This document shows positions 9,971 to 17,398 of a DNA stretch of 64,000 bases, one piece after another; positions within the stretch are counted from its first letter, which is position 1, and each line of letters opens with the position of its first letter. Position numbers and translations under genes: made by a program. A model generated the notes under the pieces. It did no database searches and was not told where the DNA came from. It saw only the letters and a program-made list of their open reading frames with translations. The DNA comes from Chitinophagales bacterium (lineage in GTDB: Bacteria > Bacteroidota > Bacteroidia > Chitinophagales > Saprospiraceae), in contig JAAFJY010000010.1 in the NCBI GenBank assembly GCA_013299105.1, positions 62,001-126,000 of the forward strand, written 5' to 3'.

Positions 9971-9975
9971 CTAAG

Positions 9976-10152
9976 TGATAAGCCACGAATAAACCTTACC
10001 AAATCGCAACTTCGTTGCCCCGCTGTGCGGTGCTGGTTCGGAACACGGATGAAACTGATGAAACTGATTTTCACTGATTTCCAGCATGATGTTGACCATG
10101 ATGTTGACAACTGGCAATTAAAAAATTGGTAAGGTTTATTTTTGAACCGTTA
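9976..10152. mobile_element. non-autonomous element, AATAAACC family, copy 1
   Basis: A 177-bp unit with imperfect inverted ends of about 30 bp; both contain AATAAACCTTACCAA reading inward. It is flanked by CTAAG (9971-9975, shared with the preceding element) and CTAAC (10153-10157). The interior includes ACACGGATGAAACTGATG and ATGTTGACCATGATGTTGAC. Other copies are at 30585 and 43181. Confidence 0.75.
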
Positions 10153-10262
10153 CTAACCATTTCAAAAAGACTTGGTTGAGCAATGCGATCTTGTCTTTTC
10201 AACCCTTCAACATTTCAACTTCTTTGACCAGCATTACATTTAGAGGACTACCAATACTTCAT

Positions 10263-10855
10263 ATGGAAACACGACAACTTCAAATAAAACCAAGTGACAT
10301 TTACGTGTTTGGGACATTGATGACTGTACCATTGGCCCTGGCCAAGGGTATGGTTTATTTTCAACAGTATTCCATCTTTGAAACCCTGGCATCCGCTCCT
10401 TACCGGCATTTTTTTCAGACTTATGAGCCAACGATAATCGTAGACTGGATTTTTTTAGCGCTTATCTTCGGAATTGTTTTGCACGAATTCATCCATTATC
10501 TATTGTTATTGGGCGAAAAAAGGCGCGTTTTTTTGGATTTTCCAAGAAATTCATGGTGCCCTTTGTCTCTTTTGAAGGTGAGGTATCCGTCAAGCGGTTT
10601 GTGGCTGCGGCGATAGGACCCTACTTTATCATGGGCTTGTTGCCATTCTTAGGGAGCCTATTCACAGGTAATTTGGCTTTATTTTGTTTCTCTGTCCCGT
10701 TTACCTTTGCTGCAAGCGGAGATTTCATCATCATCTCTAAATTGCTAAAATCTTGGAAAGGAACATTGACCTGTACCGTTGATGCCGTGTTTAGAATTAG
10801 GGGTGGTTACAAAAAATTAAGATACCCGAAAAAAGTGCTGCTCAAAACGATGTAA
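10263..10855 (+). pseudogene. DUF3267 putative metalloprotease, frameshifted
   Basis: Two overlapping frames together make one DUF3267-like membrane protein. The first frame (10263 to about 10534) has a transmembrane segment and the zinc-protease motif HEFIH in GIVLHEFIHYLLLL. The second frame continues FMVPFVSFEGEVSVKRF and then the paired membrane segments AAIGPYFIMGLLPFLGSLF and the LALFCFSVPF region, with the family-typical end at 10855. The shift is in the seven-T run at 10528-10534: one extra T would restore a full-length reading frame of about 197 codons. The first frame alone ends at 10616 after a non-conserved tail. It is either a real inactivation, a phase-variable tract, or a sequencing error. 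The start at 10263 (METRQLQIKPSD) is preferred over upstream repeat-derived codons. Confidence 0.75.
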
Positions 10856-11612
10856 GCCTATGCTTCTGTGGGATTTTGCCCGGAGGCCAAACGGGCCTTG
10901 AGCAAATCCCGATTTTGCGAAAGGGCGCTTTAAAGCGCGACGGATCAGAAGCCACCACTGTCTGAGCGACGAAGGAGCGAGTTTGGTGGCTTCCCGTTGC
11001 TCCTTGGAGCTGACGTTTCAAGCAAAATCGCAGGATTTGATTACAGCCCTTGATTTTTTTGTTTCTTTTTTGTCAAGAAAAAAAGAAAAAGAATATTTAA
11101 TTGAAAATCAAGGCTTTAGATTTAAATCCAGCCTTGTCAAGCGCCAAAAAGCATGAAAATTCAAAACAATATCCATCCAAGAAGTAGCCTATTTTCTGTT
11201 CTATTTGGGTAGGTTTTTATATACAAATCGCCTTACTATATGACATCGTTCAAACCAATACAAGTTTTGTGAAAAAGCTAAAGCGCTTTTTTTTGAAACA
11301 CAAAAGGAATCAAAAGAGTGCAAAAATCCCAAAAGTGTTCCGCCTTCGGCGAGACTACGCTACCCCAAGACATTGTGAAGTGCTCTTTGTTGACCTGGCT
11401 TTATTTGGTTTTGCACAAAACCTAAAGTAGACGAGTAACTGTAAAACGGTAGTTGATCTGGAAAACAAGCGGTGACTTGCCCTTCAATAGAAATCCCTTA
11501 TAGTTGGGATGATCTTTTCAACGCTTCAACTTTTCAACTTTTCAACTAATTTCGCTAACTATTTTCCCTTCAATCCCTTATCTTCGCGCTCTTGTTTTAA
11601 CAACACAACCAA
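10856..11612. other. intergenic: strong dyads, AT-rich, no gene
   Basis: About 757 bp. It has a palindrome GCGCTTTAAAGCGC (10925-10938), a perfect 10-bp stem GAAGCCACCA/TGGTGGCTTC (10948-10957 with 10984-10993), and a T-rich/A-rich inverted pair near 11056-11092 (TTTCTTTTTTGTCAAG then AAAAAAAGAAA). The rest (11100-11510) is AT-rich with no protein-like frame. An octamer tract lies at 11515-11549, and TATCTTCG at 11579-11586 resembles a -7 element just upstream of der. Confidence 0.6.
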
Positions 11613-12917
11613 ATGAGCAATATTGTGGCCATAGTTGGCCGGCCAAACGTAGGGAAATCGACTTTTTTCAACCGCCTAATCGGGGGTCGACAGTCGATTG
11701 TGGATGACATATCGGGGGTAACGCGCGATCGGCAATACGGTGCAAGCTACTGGAATGGCAAAAACTTCACGGTGATCGACACCGGGGGCTTTGTACAGAA
11801 CTCGGATGATGTGTTCGAATCAGCCGTTCGTGAGCAAGTGAAAATTGCCATTGACGAGGCTGGGGTCATCGTTTTTATGGTAGACGTGACTACTGGCATT
11901 ACTGATTTGGATGGACAGGTAGCAGATTTGTTGCGCCGGAGCAAAAAGCCCGTTTACCTCGTCGTAAATAAGGTAGACAATGGCCAGCGCATGTTCGAGG
12001 CCAATGAGTTTTGGGGCTTGGGTTTTGAAAATACCTTTTTTCTCAGCTCATTAACGGGCAGCGGTAGCGGTGAAATCCTGGACGCCATCAGCGAGCATTT
12101 GAGCGAAGACGATCAGACTGGTGACAAAGCCCTGCCCAAGTTTGCCATCGTAGGCCAGCCCAATGTGGGCAAATCTTCCCTGACCAATGCCTTGCTGGGT
12201 GAAGAACGCAACATCGTAACTGACATCGCAGGCACTACTCGCGACTCGATCCACTCGCATTACGACAAGTTTGGCAAGGAATTCGTCTTGATCGACACTG
12301 CTGGTATCCGTAAAAAGGCCAAGGTGCACGAAAACCTGGAGTTTTATTCTGTCATGCGGGCCATTCGCGCTTTGGAGGATTGTGACATTTGTATCCTGAT
12401 GATTGATGCCCAAACGGGCCTTGAAGCCCAAGACCAGAGCATTTTCCGCCTGGCCCAGCGCCGCAACAAAGGCATCGTGATCGTGGTCAACAAATGGGAC
12501 TTGGTGGAAAAAGAAACCAATACCGCCCGCGACTACGAGAAGGTGATCAAGGAACGCATTGCGCCATTTACGGATGTGCCAGTGGTATTCACTTCGGTGA
12601 TGGACAAAACGCGGATTTTCAAAGCCATCGAGACGGCCCTGCAAGTACACGAAAACCGCCAGCGCAAAATCAAGACCTCGGATCTGAACGATAAGATTTT
12701 GCCCATCATGGAAAACCAGCCACCACCGGCTCACCGCGGCAAATTCATCAAGATCAAGTATGCTACGCAGTTGCCATTGGCCTACCCAGCCTTTGCTTTC
12801 TTCTGCAATCACCCCACCCATGTGAAGGAAAATTACCGCAATTTCATCGAGAACCAATTGCGCAAGTTGTACAATTTCTCTGGGGTACCGATTTCCGTTT
12901 TCTTCCGCCAAAAGTAA
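11613..12917 (+). CDS. der: ribosome-assembly GTPase Der (EngA)
   Basis: Encodes 434 residues with two consecutive GTPase domains, the hallmark of Der. Domain 1 has G1 GRPNVGKST at residues 9-17, DTGG and NKVD. Domain 2 has G1 GQPNVGKSS near 188, G2/TT region IAGTTRDS, G3 DTAG, and G4 NKWD. A C-terminal KH-like domain follows and ends with basic residues (PISVFFRQK). Der binds the 50S subunit and is needed for its maturation. Length and motif order match the family exactly. It is preceded by an octamer tract and a TATCTTCG promoter-like motif about 30 bp upstream, which would give a very short leader. It is followed by another octamer tract at 12957-12990. Confidence 0.97.
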   Translation: MSNIVAIVGRPNVGKSTFFNRLIGGRQSIVDDISGVTRDRQYGASYWNGKNFTVIDTGGFVQNSDDVFESAVREQVKIAIDEAGVIVFMVDVTTGITDLDGQVADLLRRSKKPVYLVVNKVDNGQRMFEANEFWGLGFENTFFLSSLTGSGSGEILDAISEHLSEDDQTGDKALPKFAIVGQPNVGKSSLTNALLGEERNIVTDIAGTTRDSIHSHYDKFGKEFVLIDTAGIRKKAKVHENLEFYSVMRAIRALEDCDICILMIDAQTGLEAQDQSIFRLAQRRNKGIVIVVNKWDLVEKETNTARDYEKVIKERIAPFTDVPVVFTSVMDKTRIFKAIETALQVHENRQRKIKTSDLNDKILPIMENQPPPAHRGKFIKIKYATQLPLAYPAFAFFCNHPTHVKENYRNFIENQLRKLYNFSGVPISVFFRQK

Positions 12918-13147
12918 GGGGGGACTGAATTGGCCAGTGCGTTGTTCCAGTATTCGGAGTTGAAATGTTGAAGGGTTGAAATGTTGAAAAGAGGTAGCGA
13001 GCTCAAATACGATGCTTGCAAAATGGGAATCGGCTGGAACTTACAAATCCCTAAACCTAAACCGTGCAAACTGGTACACCAGCAACCCAAAACACTTGCC
13101 AGCGAGCCCAACTAACCATTAACCATTAACAACTAACAACTAAAAAC

Positions 13148-13690
13148 ATGCCTTTTTCGCCCACCCCCATCGCTGATCTTTGGGTTTTCGAGCCTAGTGT
13201 TTGGAAAGATGACCGAGGCTACTTTTTTGAAGCTTTCAATGCCAACACCTTTCGGGATGCGGGCATTGATACCCAGTTTGTGCAAGACAACCAGGCGCGC
13301 TCCACTTTTGGGGTGTTGCGTGGCCTGCATTACCAAACTGGGGATGCCGCCCAAGCCAAGCTCGTGCGGGTAGTGGAAGGCGAGGTCTTGGATGTGGCAG
13401 TGGATTTGCGCGAAGATTCAGCCACTTATGGCCAGTGGTACAGCATCCGGCTGAGTGCTGAAAACAAAAAACAGCTCTTTGTGCCCCGTGGTTTCGCGCA
13501 TGGCTACGTAGTGCTCAGTCCTACGGCGGAATTTTTTTACAAGTGTGACAATTTTTACTCCAAAGCCCATGAAGGTGGGCTGCGTTACGACGATCCGCAA
13601 CTGCAAATCGACTGGGAGATTGGCTTAGACCAGGCTATTTTGTCCGAAAAAGATTTGGTTTTGCCGCATTTCGGGGAGCATAGGCGCTAA
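13148..13690 (+). CDS. rfbC: dTDP-4-dehydrorhamnose 3,5-epimerase (RmlC)
   Basis: Encodes 180 residues of the RmlC cupin family. Visible motifs: DDRGYFFEAFN, the substrate-binding QDNQARSTFGVLRGLHYQ with the catalytic histidine in RGLHYQ, VRVVEGEVLDVAVDLR, and PRGFAHGYVVLS with the second conserved histidine. The enzyme epimerises C3 and C5 of dTDP-4-keto-6-deoxyglucose in dTDP-L-rhamnose synthesis. The other rml genes are not adjacent, so here it is a single gene rather than part of an rfb operon. The spacer before it (13110-13145) is a small TTAAC/AACTAAC repeat. Confidence 0.93.
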   Translation: MPFSPTPIADLWVFEPSVWKDDRGYFFEAFNANTFRDAGIDTQFVQDNQARSTFGVLRGLHYQTGDAAQAKLVRVVEGEVLDVAVDLREDSATYGQWYSIRLSAENKKQLFVPRGFAHGYVVLSPTAEFFYKCDNFYSKAHEGGLRYDDPQLQIDWEIGLDQAILSEKDLVLPHFGEHRR

Positions 13691-14080
13691 ATGGTTTGTG
13701 GGTTCACAATTAGCATTTGTCAAAAAATGAAAAAACAGTGACAAAATTTAAAAAAAGCTGCACAATTAATCTTTTTGCTTTATCTTTGTATACAGTACTT
13801 GTTAGGCGATCAAAAAAGGACTGACTTTTTTGATGCCAGATGAAAAAATCGGCTTTGAGGGCGTAAGATTTCGCAAGAAAGGCCGATGTAATCCCAAAAT
13901 AAAGTTTTTTCCCATGAAAACCGATTACAACACACCAAAGGGCCTGTACTATCGCCCTGCCCAACTGGGCTACTATTTACCCGTTGATCCACTATTTGGA
14001 AATCATTTTTGTATTGTCTGAATCTGTGACCTTGAAATACTTCGAGCGTCTAAAATTCGTCCATTCAACCAATGGTTTCC
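13691..14080 (+). other. intergenic with promoter, hairpin and possible short ORF
   Basis: 390 bp. A promoter motif at 13781-13788 is followed at once by a 10-bp stem, ATCAAAAAAG (13809-13818) with CTTTTTTGAT (13825-13834). A 35-codon frame starting MKTDYNTPKG runs 13914-14021. The secreted-protein gene begins only at 14081, so its leader would be about 285 nt. The region could be an attenuated leader or a small RNA; nothing proves either. Confidence 0.5.
13760..13788 (+). promoter_or_regulatory. Bacteroidota-type promoter
   Basis: TATCTTTG at 13781-13788 is an exact match to the -7 consensus TAnnTTTG, in AT-rich surroundings. Transcription would begin near 13795. Confidence 0.6.
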
Positions 14081-15187
14081 ATGCGTATCAACCCATACTT
14101 TCGCATTTTTCTTTTTTGCTTGATCAGCTACAACCTGACAGCTCAGCCCCTAGCAGGTATCAATGCAGACTTGGCTAATCAAACCTGCAACAAGCCTTCC
14201 AGCAAAACACATCAATTGGTAAGCTTGCGCAATGCACTTGCCAATGCCGAATATTTCGCTGTCATTTCCACTGGTGAATTAAGTTGGGACAATCTGCCCC
14301 AACCACAAGTTGCGCTTGACCATGCCACCTTGTTGGAATCTCGCTTCAACATGGACTGCAATGCAGGTACGGCCTTCAGTGCCTATTTTGCACCTGAGCG
14401 TTGGGCCCAAACCAGTAAGCCTATGGCTGAAGCAAAATTAGAGCTACTTCTTGAAACTGAAAACAATCAGTTTGTTGCGGTTCAAACCGCCGGAAAATCC
14501 AGCATCAGTTTCGTAGCACCAGCCCTTGGCAATATCAGTTTTGAAGTGAGCCAGCCAGAAGCCTTGCAAGTTTTTCAAGGTAACCGCAAGGTTTATATTC
14601 TAAACAATCAGGTAAGCACCTTTTTGCAGGCTGGCCAAGTGTTGCGTATCGAACTTAGCGCAGATGCAAAGAGCAGCGTGAAAGTTGGTAAGTTCCAATA
14701 CATGTCTGAACTAAGCGGCATCATCACCCGCGAATGGCGAGATGCCCAAAACCAAGTTTCTTTCCAACAAGTGATCGGCCTGGAGCGCCCAAGTCTCAAT
14801 GACATTCGTTTTCCTAAAATGGTGAAAATAGGCCACGACAAGAGCCCAGAAACAACTGGCTTCCCAATCATCGATGCCGATGGCGACTTACAAAGCACCA
14901 ATGACCAATTGATTCTTTTTGGCAGCTTCAACAACGTCAATGTGAGCTACCAGGACCGCATTAGCGAAGACAAAACCCGCATTTTACGCACTTGGACCGT
15001 GCGCGATGATTGCGCTGACAACACCATGAGTGAAGTACAGGAGCTCATTTTGCCCCAGGCTTCAACGGTGAAAACTAAAGCTCCTGCTAAAACACCTGGC
15101 AAATCTAGCCCAGTTCGCAAAGCAGTAAGCCCTGCTGAAACAGGAACAGCATTTCATGTCACAAGCACCTTTGTTCAGGGCTTGTAA
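14081..15187 (+). CDS. secreted protein of unknown function
   Basis: Encodes 368 residues from ATG 14081; an ATG three codons earlier (14072) is equally possible. The N-terminus MRINPYFRIFLFCLISYNL with LTAQP is a signal peptide, so the product is exported. The middle is beta-rich without a named domain. Residues around 240-315 include FPKMVKIGHDKSPETTGFP, then RILRTWTVRDDCADN, a motif shape (RTWT-x-D-x-C) common in Bacteroidota surface proteins next to Ig-like modules. The C-terminus is Lys/Pro/Ala-rich (KAPAKTPGKSSPVRK). There is no gliding-motility type C-terminal sorting domain that I can recognise. It is followed by a strong terminator at 15262. Confidence 0.75.
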   Translation: MRINPYFRIFLFCLISYNLTAQPLAGINADLANQTCNKPSSKTHQLVSLRNALANAEYFAVISTGELSWDNLPQPQVALDHATLLESRFNMDCNAGTAFSAYFAPERWAQTSKPMAEAKLELLLETENNQFVAVQTAGKSSISFVAPALGNISFEVSQPEALQVFQGNRKVYILNNQVSTFLQAGQVLRIELSADAKSSVKVGKFQYMSELSGIITREWRDAQNQVSFQQVIGLERPSLNDIRFPKMVKIGHDKSPETTGFPIIDADGDLQSTNDQLILFGSFNNVNVSYQDRISEDKTRILRTWTVRDDCADNTMSEVQELILPQASTVKTKAPAKTPGKSSPVRKAVSPAETGTAFHVTSTFVQGL

Positions 15188-15261
15188 AATGGCATCAAGA
15201 AAAGCCAGTGCCCTGCACTGCAAAGAATATTTTTTGTGAAGGGTTTCTTAACGAGGATTGC

Positions 15262-15293
15262 GCGGGACGTTTCTAAATCGTCCCGCTTTTTTA
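15262..15293 (+). terminator. intrinsic terminator
   Basis: GCGGGACG (15262-15269) pairs perfectly with CGTCCCGC (15279-15286) and is followed by seven T residues. It ends the transcript of the secreted-protein gene. Confidence 0.9.
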
Positions 15294-15368
15294 TATACAT
15301 TAATGGCCAAAACTTTTTTCAAAATAACACTTCCAATACCCAAGACTAATTTATTTTTGCCGCTTTAG

Positions 15369-15507
15369 TATTTGAGCTAAAATGAAATGGACGTTGCTTT
15401 TGAGGTTTAGCAAAAAAAGAACACAAATCCTTTCATCCAGTTGTTTTAACAGGTAGTTATCTTTTTTCACTAAACCTAAATCTGTCCACCTTATTTTTTT
15501 AGGCTCC
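15369..15507. mobile_element. non-autonomous element, TTTGAGC family, copy 1
   Basis: About 139 bp. The left end TATTTGAGCTAAAAT and the right end, read inward, GGAGCCTAAAAAAATAAGG are imperfect inverted repeats. It contains CAAAAAAAGAACACAA and CCTTTCATCCAGTTGTTTT. Flanks are TTTAG (15364-15368) and CTTAG (15508-15512). A close second copy is at 35105-35245, with end fragments near 19289-19320 and 60055-60100. Confidence 0.65.
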
Positions 15508-15512
15508 CTTAG

Positions 15513-15674
15513 AAACCGTTTTAAAACCTCTGGGGATGACAGAAAATGCCGAATTTTGAGTGTCAGACGAAGGCAATTTTTAAGGGAATAGCCGGGGCTA
15601 TTGCCTTAAAAATTGGTGCAGTATGACGCCAAAAGGTGGCGTTTTATGGCCCGTAGGGTGTTTTAAAACAGTTT
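15513..15674. mobile_element. MITE-like element with TTTTAAAAC ends
   Basis: 162 bp bounded by exact direct repeats CTTAG (15508-15512 and 15675-15679). The ends AAACCGTTTTAAAAC and, inverted, AAACTGTTTTAAAAC match at 14 of 15. The interior holds a 20-bp inverted repeat (15574-15593 with 15596-15615, one mismatch) with a 2-bp loop. It has no coding capacity. Confidence 0.75.
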
Positions 15675-15808
15675 CTTAGGTCATGTTTAAAATTTTAAAC
15701 TAGTCATATCAAAGTAAGTGGCTGGCCGTTTATATTTTGCTCAAATCCTTCGGACTTGGTTTTGTGCAGAACAAATGATCTAATCACTTATTTCAAACTC
15801 TCAATCCT

Positions 15809-16342
15809 ATGATCATGATCAAACGCATCATGCCAATTTGTTGCTTGCTCCTTTTGGGCCTTTGGGGCTGTGGAAACAAAAGTGACGTAAGAGAAAAAGC
15901 TCAGGAAGCTGTAGAGGCTGAAGAGCAAGCCAAAAAGACCGTGAAAGAAGAGCCTTACATCAAGGCCAGTGCAGCACAGGATTTCAGCGGTGTTTTCGTT
16001 GACCGCAACTATCCGGACAAAGGTTTCTGGAAAAAAATGACCATTACCCATGTTGCTGGCAACACGGTTAAAGTGGACATTGTAGGCAAAGAAGAAAATG
16101 GCATGCCTGGCTGTAAATTTTCTGACATTGGCACCCTGGTCAATGGCCGAATTGAAATTCCGATTGAGAAAAAAGAAGGTTTAGCCGACTCAGAAAAGAC
16201 CTTCATGTTGATCCAGTTTGCTGAAAAGGGAAAAATTGCAGTGCGTTCTCGCGGTAAACATGAGAATTATTGGATGGCGCTCGCGCTGTTTTGTACTGCC
16301 AATTCCACTTTGGCCGACAACTATATGCCGATTTCGGAGTAA
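15809..16342 (+). CDS. hypothetical lipoprotein
   Basis: Encodes 177 residues (176 if the ATG at 15815 is the start). MIKRIMPICCLLLLGLWGC ends in a clear lipobox, so the mature protein is lipid-anchored. A charged helical linker rich in Glu and Lys (residues about 25-50) precedes a compact beta-rich domain of about 120 residues: DFSGVFVDRNYPDKGFWKK, then MTITHVAGNTVKVDIVGKEE, with two cysteines (GCKF, FCTAN). No family is recognised. A good terminator follows at 16361, so it is monocistronic. Confidence 0.8.
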   Translation: MIMIKRIMPICCLLLLGLWGCGNKSDVREKAQEAVEAEEQAKKTVKEEPYIKASAAQDFSGVFVDRNYPDKGFWKKMTITHVAGNTVKVDIVGKEENGMPGCKFSDIGTLVNGRIEIPIEKKEGLADSEKTFMLIQFAEKGKIAVRSRGKHENYWMALALFCTANSTLADNYMPISE

Positions 16343-16360
16343 TTGCCACTTCTTTGGGCA

Positions 16361-16399
16361 AAAAGCCGTTGCAAACAGACGATTTGCAGCGGCTTTTTT
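16361..16399 (+). terminator. intrinsic terminator
   Basis: AAAAGCCGTTGCAAA (16361-16375) pairs with TTTGCAGCGGCTTTT (16383-16397), one mismatch, followed by a T-run. It ends the upstream lipoprotein gene. Confidence 0.85.
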
Positions 16400-16720
16400 T
16401 ATGCCCCCAGCCCAGCCGGTTTTGGACCTAAGGTGTTTTTCAAAATTAACTAAGTAATTGTATTTTAGATTTTTACAAACAGCAATAGGGTCGTTTTTTA
16501 GGAAAACCAGAGGGGACAAAAGTGTAAAAATGTCCTTTCGGGGGCCGAAGGCGGCACTTACATTTGCTACACAACTCGTAGAGAGATCGTTGAAATCTCA
16601 AGTTGAAAAAGGGTGTAGCGACAAGGGGAGCGGGTAAACGAATCTGCTCCCCTTCAAAGGAACGAGTTGTCAACCATCAGAAAAGGTAGTGTAGAAATAG
16701 TTTTAAGGTAATCTATTGCA

Positions 16721-16746
16721 GGCCCGTTTACAGCGGGCCTTTTTTG
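16721..16746 (+). terminator. intrinsic terminator
   Basis: GGCCCG (16721-16726) pairs with CGGGCC (16734-16739), then a T-run. The gene it serves is unclear because no gene is seen in the 320 bp before it; it may mark a small unannotated transcript. Confidence 0.7.
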
Positions 16747-16813
16747 TTTCTGACTTGGTGTAATATGCCCACCCTTGATTATCTTGCGGAACAATCAACT
16801 GAACACATCATAC

Positions 16814-17365
16814 ATGGCACCCAAATCCGTATCTTCTTCTCGTACCACGATCACCGAATTGATGATTCCTGCATACGCCAATTTTGGTGGAAAAATTCAT
16901 GGAGGCATCATTTTATCGATGATGGACAAAGTTGCTTATGCTTGTGCTGCCAAACACGCAGGCAGTTATGTGGTAACGGTGAGCGTTGATGGGGTCAATT
17001 TTCGGGAGCCGATTTCGGTGGGAGAGTTGGTATCCATGCATGCTTCGGTCAATTATGTGGGGCGCACTTCATTGGTAGTGGGGATTCGGGTAGAATCTGA
17101 AAATGTGAGAACTGGTGAGTGCAAGCATACCAATACCAGCTACTTTACCATGGTGGCCAAGGATGACAAGGGGGATCCTACCCCGGTTCCAGAGCTGATT
17201 TTGGAAAATGAAGAAGATGTGCGTCGCTGCCTGGAAACAATCAAGCGCCGTCAAGTGCGCGAAGATTTCAAAGACGAATTCGACAATGTAAAATCGCGGA
17301 TGCGCCTAAGAGAAAACATGCATTTGTTGGAAAAAGAACGGGTCGTCCTGGACATTAAGCAGTAA
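16814..17365 (+). CDS. acyl-CoA thioesterase, hotdog fold (YciA/BACH type)
   Basis: Encodes 183 residues from ATG 16814; an in-frame TTG at 16775 would add 13 poorly conserved residues. The core is a hotdog thioesterase: MIPAYANFGGKIHGGIILSM contains the conserved NxxGxxHGG turn and the start of the central helix, followed by VTVSVDGVNFREPISVGE and SVNYVGRTSLVVGIRVESE. The last 60 residues form a charged helical extension. The family hydrolyses acyl-CoA to free fatty acid and CoA in the cytoplasm. It lies 33 bp upstream of the amino acid permease and may be co-transcribed with it. Confidence 0.88.
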   Translation: MAPKSVSSSRTTITELMIPAYANFGGKIHGGIILSMMDKVAYACAAKHAGSYVVTVSVDGVNFREPISVGELVSMHASVNYVGRTSLVVGIRVESENVRTGECKHTNTSYFTMVAKDDKGDPTPVPELILENEEDVRRCLETIKRRQVREDFKDEFDNVKSRMRLRENMHLLEKERVVLDIKQ

Positions 17366-17398
17366 AGGAGCGTAAAAAATAAGTAACACCAAAACTCA

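Larger units (their letters stand above)
9537..10262. other. intergenic: octamer tract plus two tandem inverted-repeat elements
   Basis: No gene is seen in 726 bp. It holds an octamer tract at 9541-9576, the ACTTC-palindrome element (9724-9970), an AATAAACC-family element (9976-10152) and a second octamer tract at 10195-10222. Short shared words (CATTTAAGAGGACTACTAAG at 9703 and CATTTAGAGGACTACC at 10238) suggest further decayed repeats at the edges. Confidence 0.75.
15188..15808. other. intergenic: terminator and two tandem inverted-repeat elements
   Basis: 621 bp with no gene. In order: terminator (15262-15293), a TTTGAGC-family element (15369-15507), a TTTTAAAAC-ended element (15513-15674), and about 130 bp of plain AT-rich DNA before the next lipoprotein. 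Confidence 0.75.
16343..16813 (+). other. intergenic with two terminators
   Basis: 471 bp without a credible gene. There is one terminator hairpin at each end (16361 and 16721). Between them is a stretch with TTTCGGGGGCCGAA at about 16533 and no protein-like frame. Confidence 0.6.

Noticed and set aside
10528-10534. Programmed ribosomal frameshift in the DUF3267 gene
   Set aside because: The run is only seven T and there is no pairing structure or stop codon right after it, so a simple indel is the more economical explanation.
12957-13145. Octamer tract and TTAAC repeat between der and rfbC as a CRISPR-like or minisatellite locus
   Set aside because: Too short and irregular; it is the ordinary intergenic repeat type of this genome.
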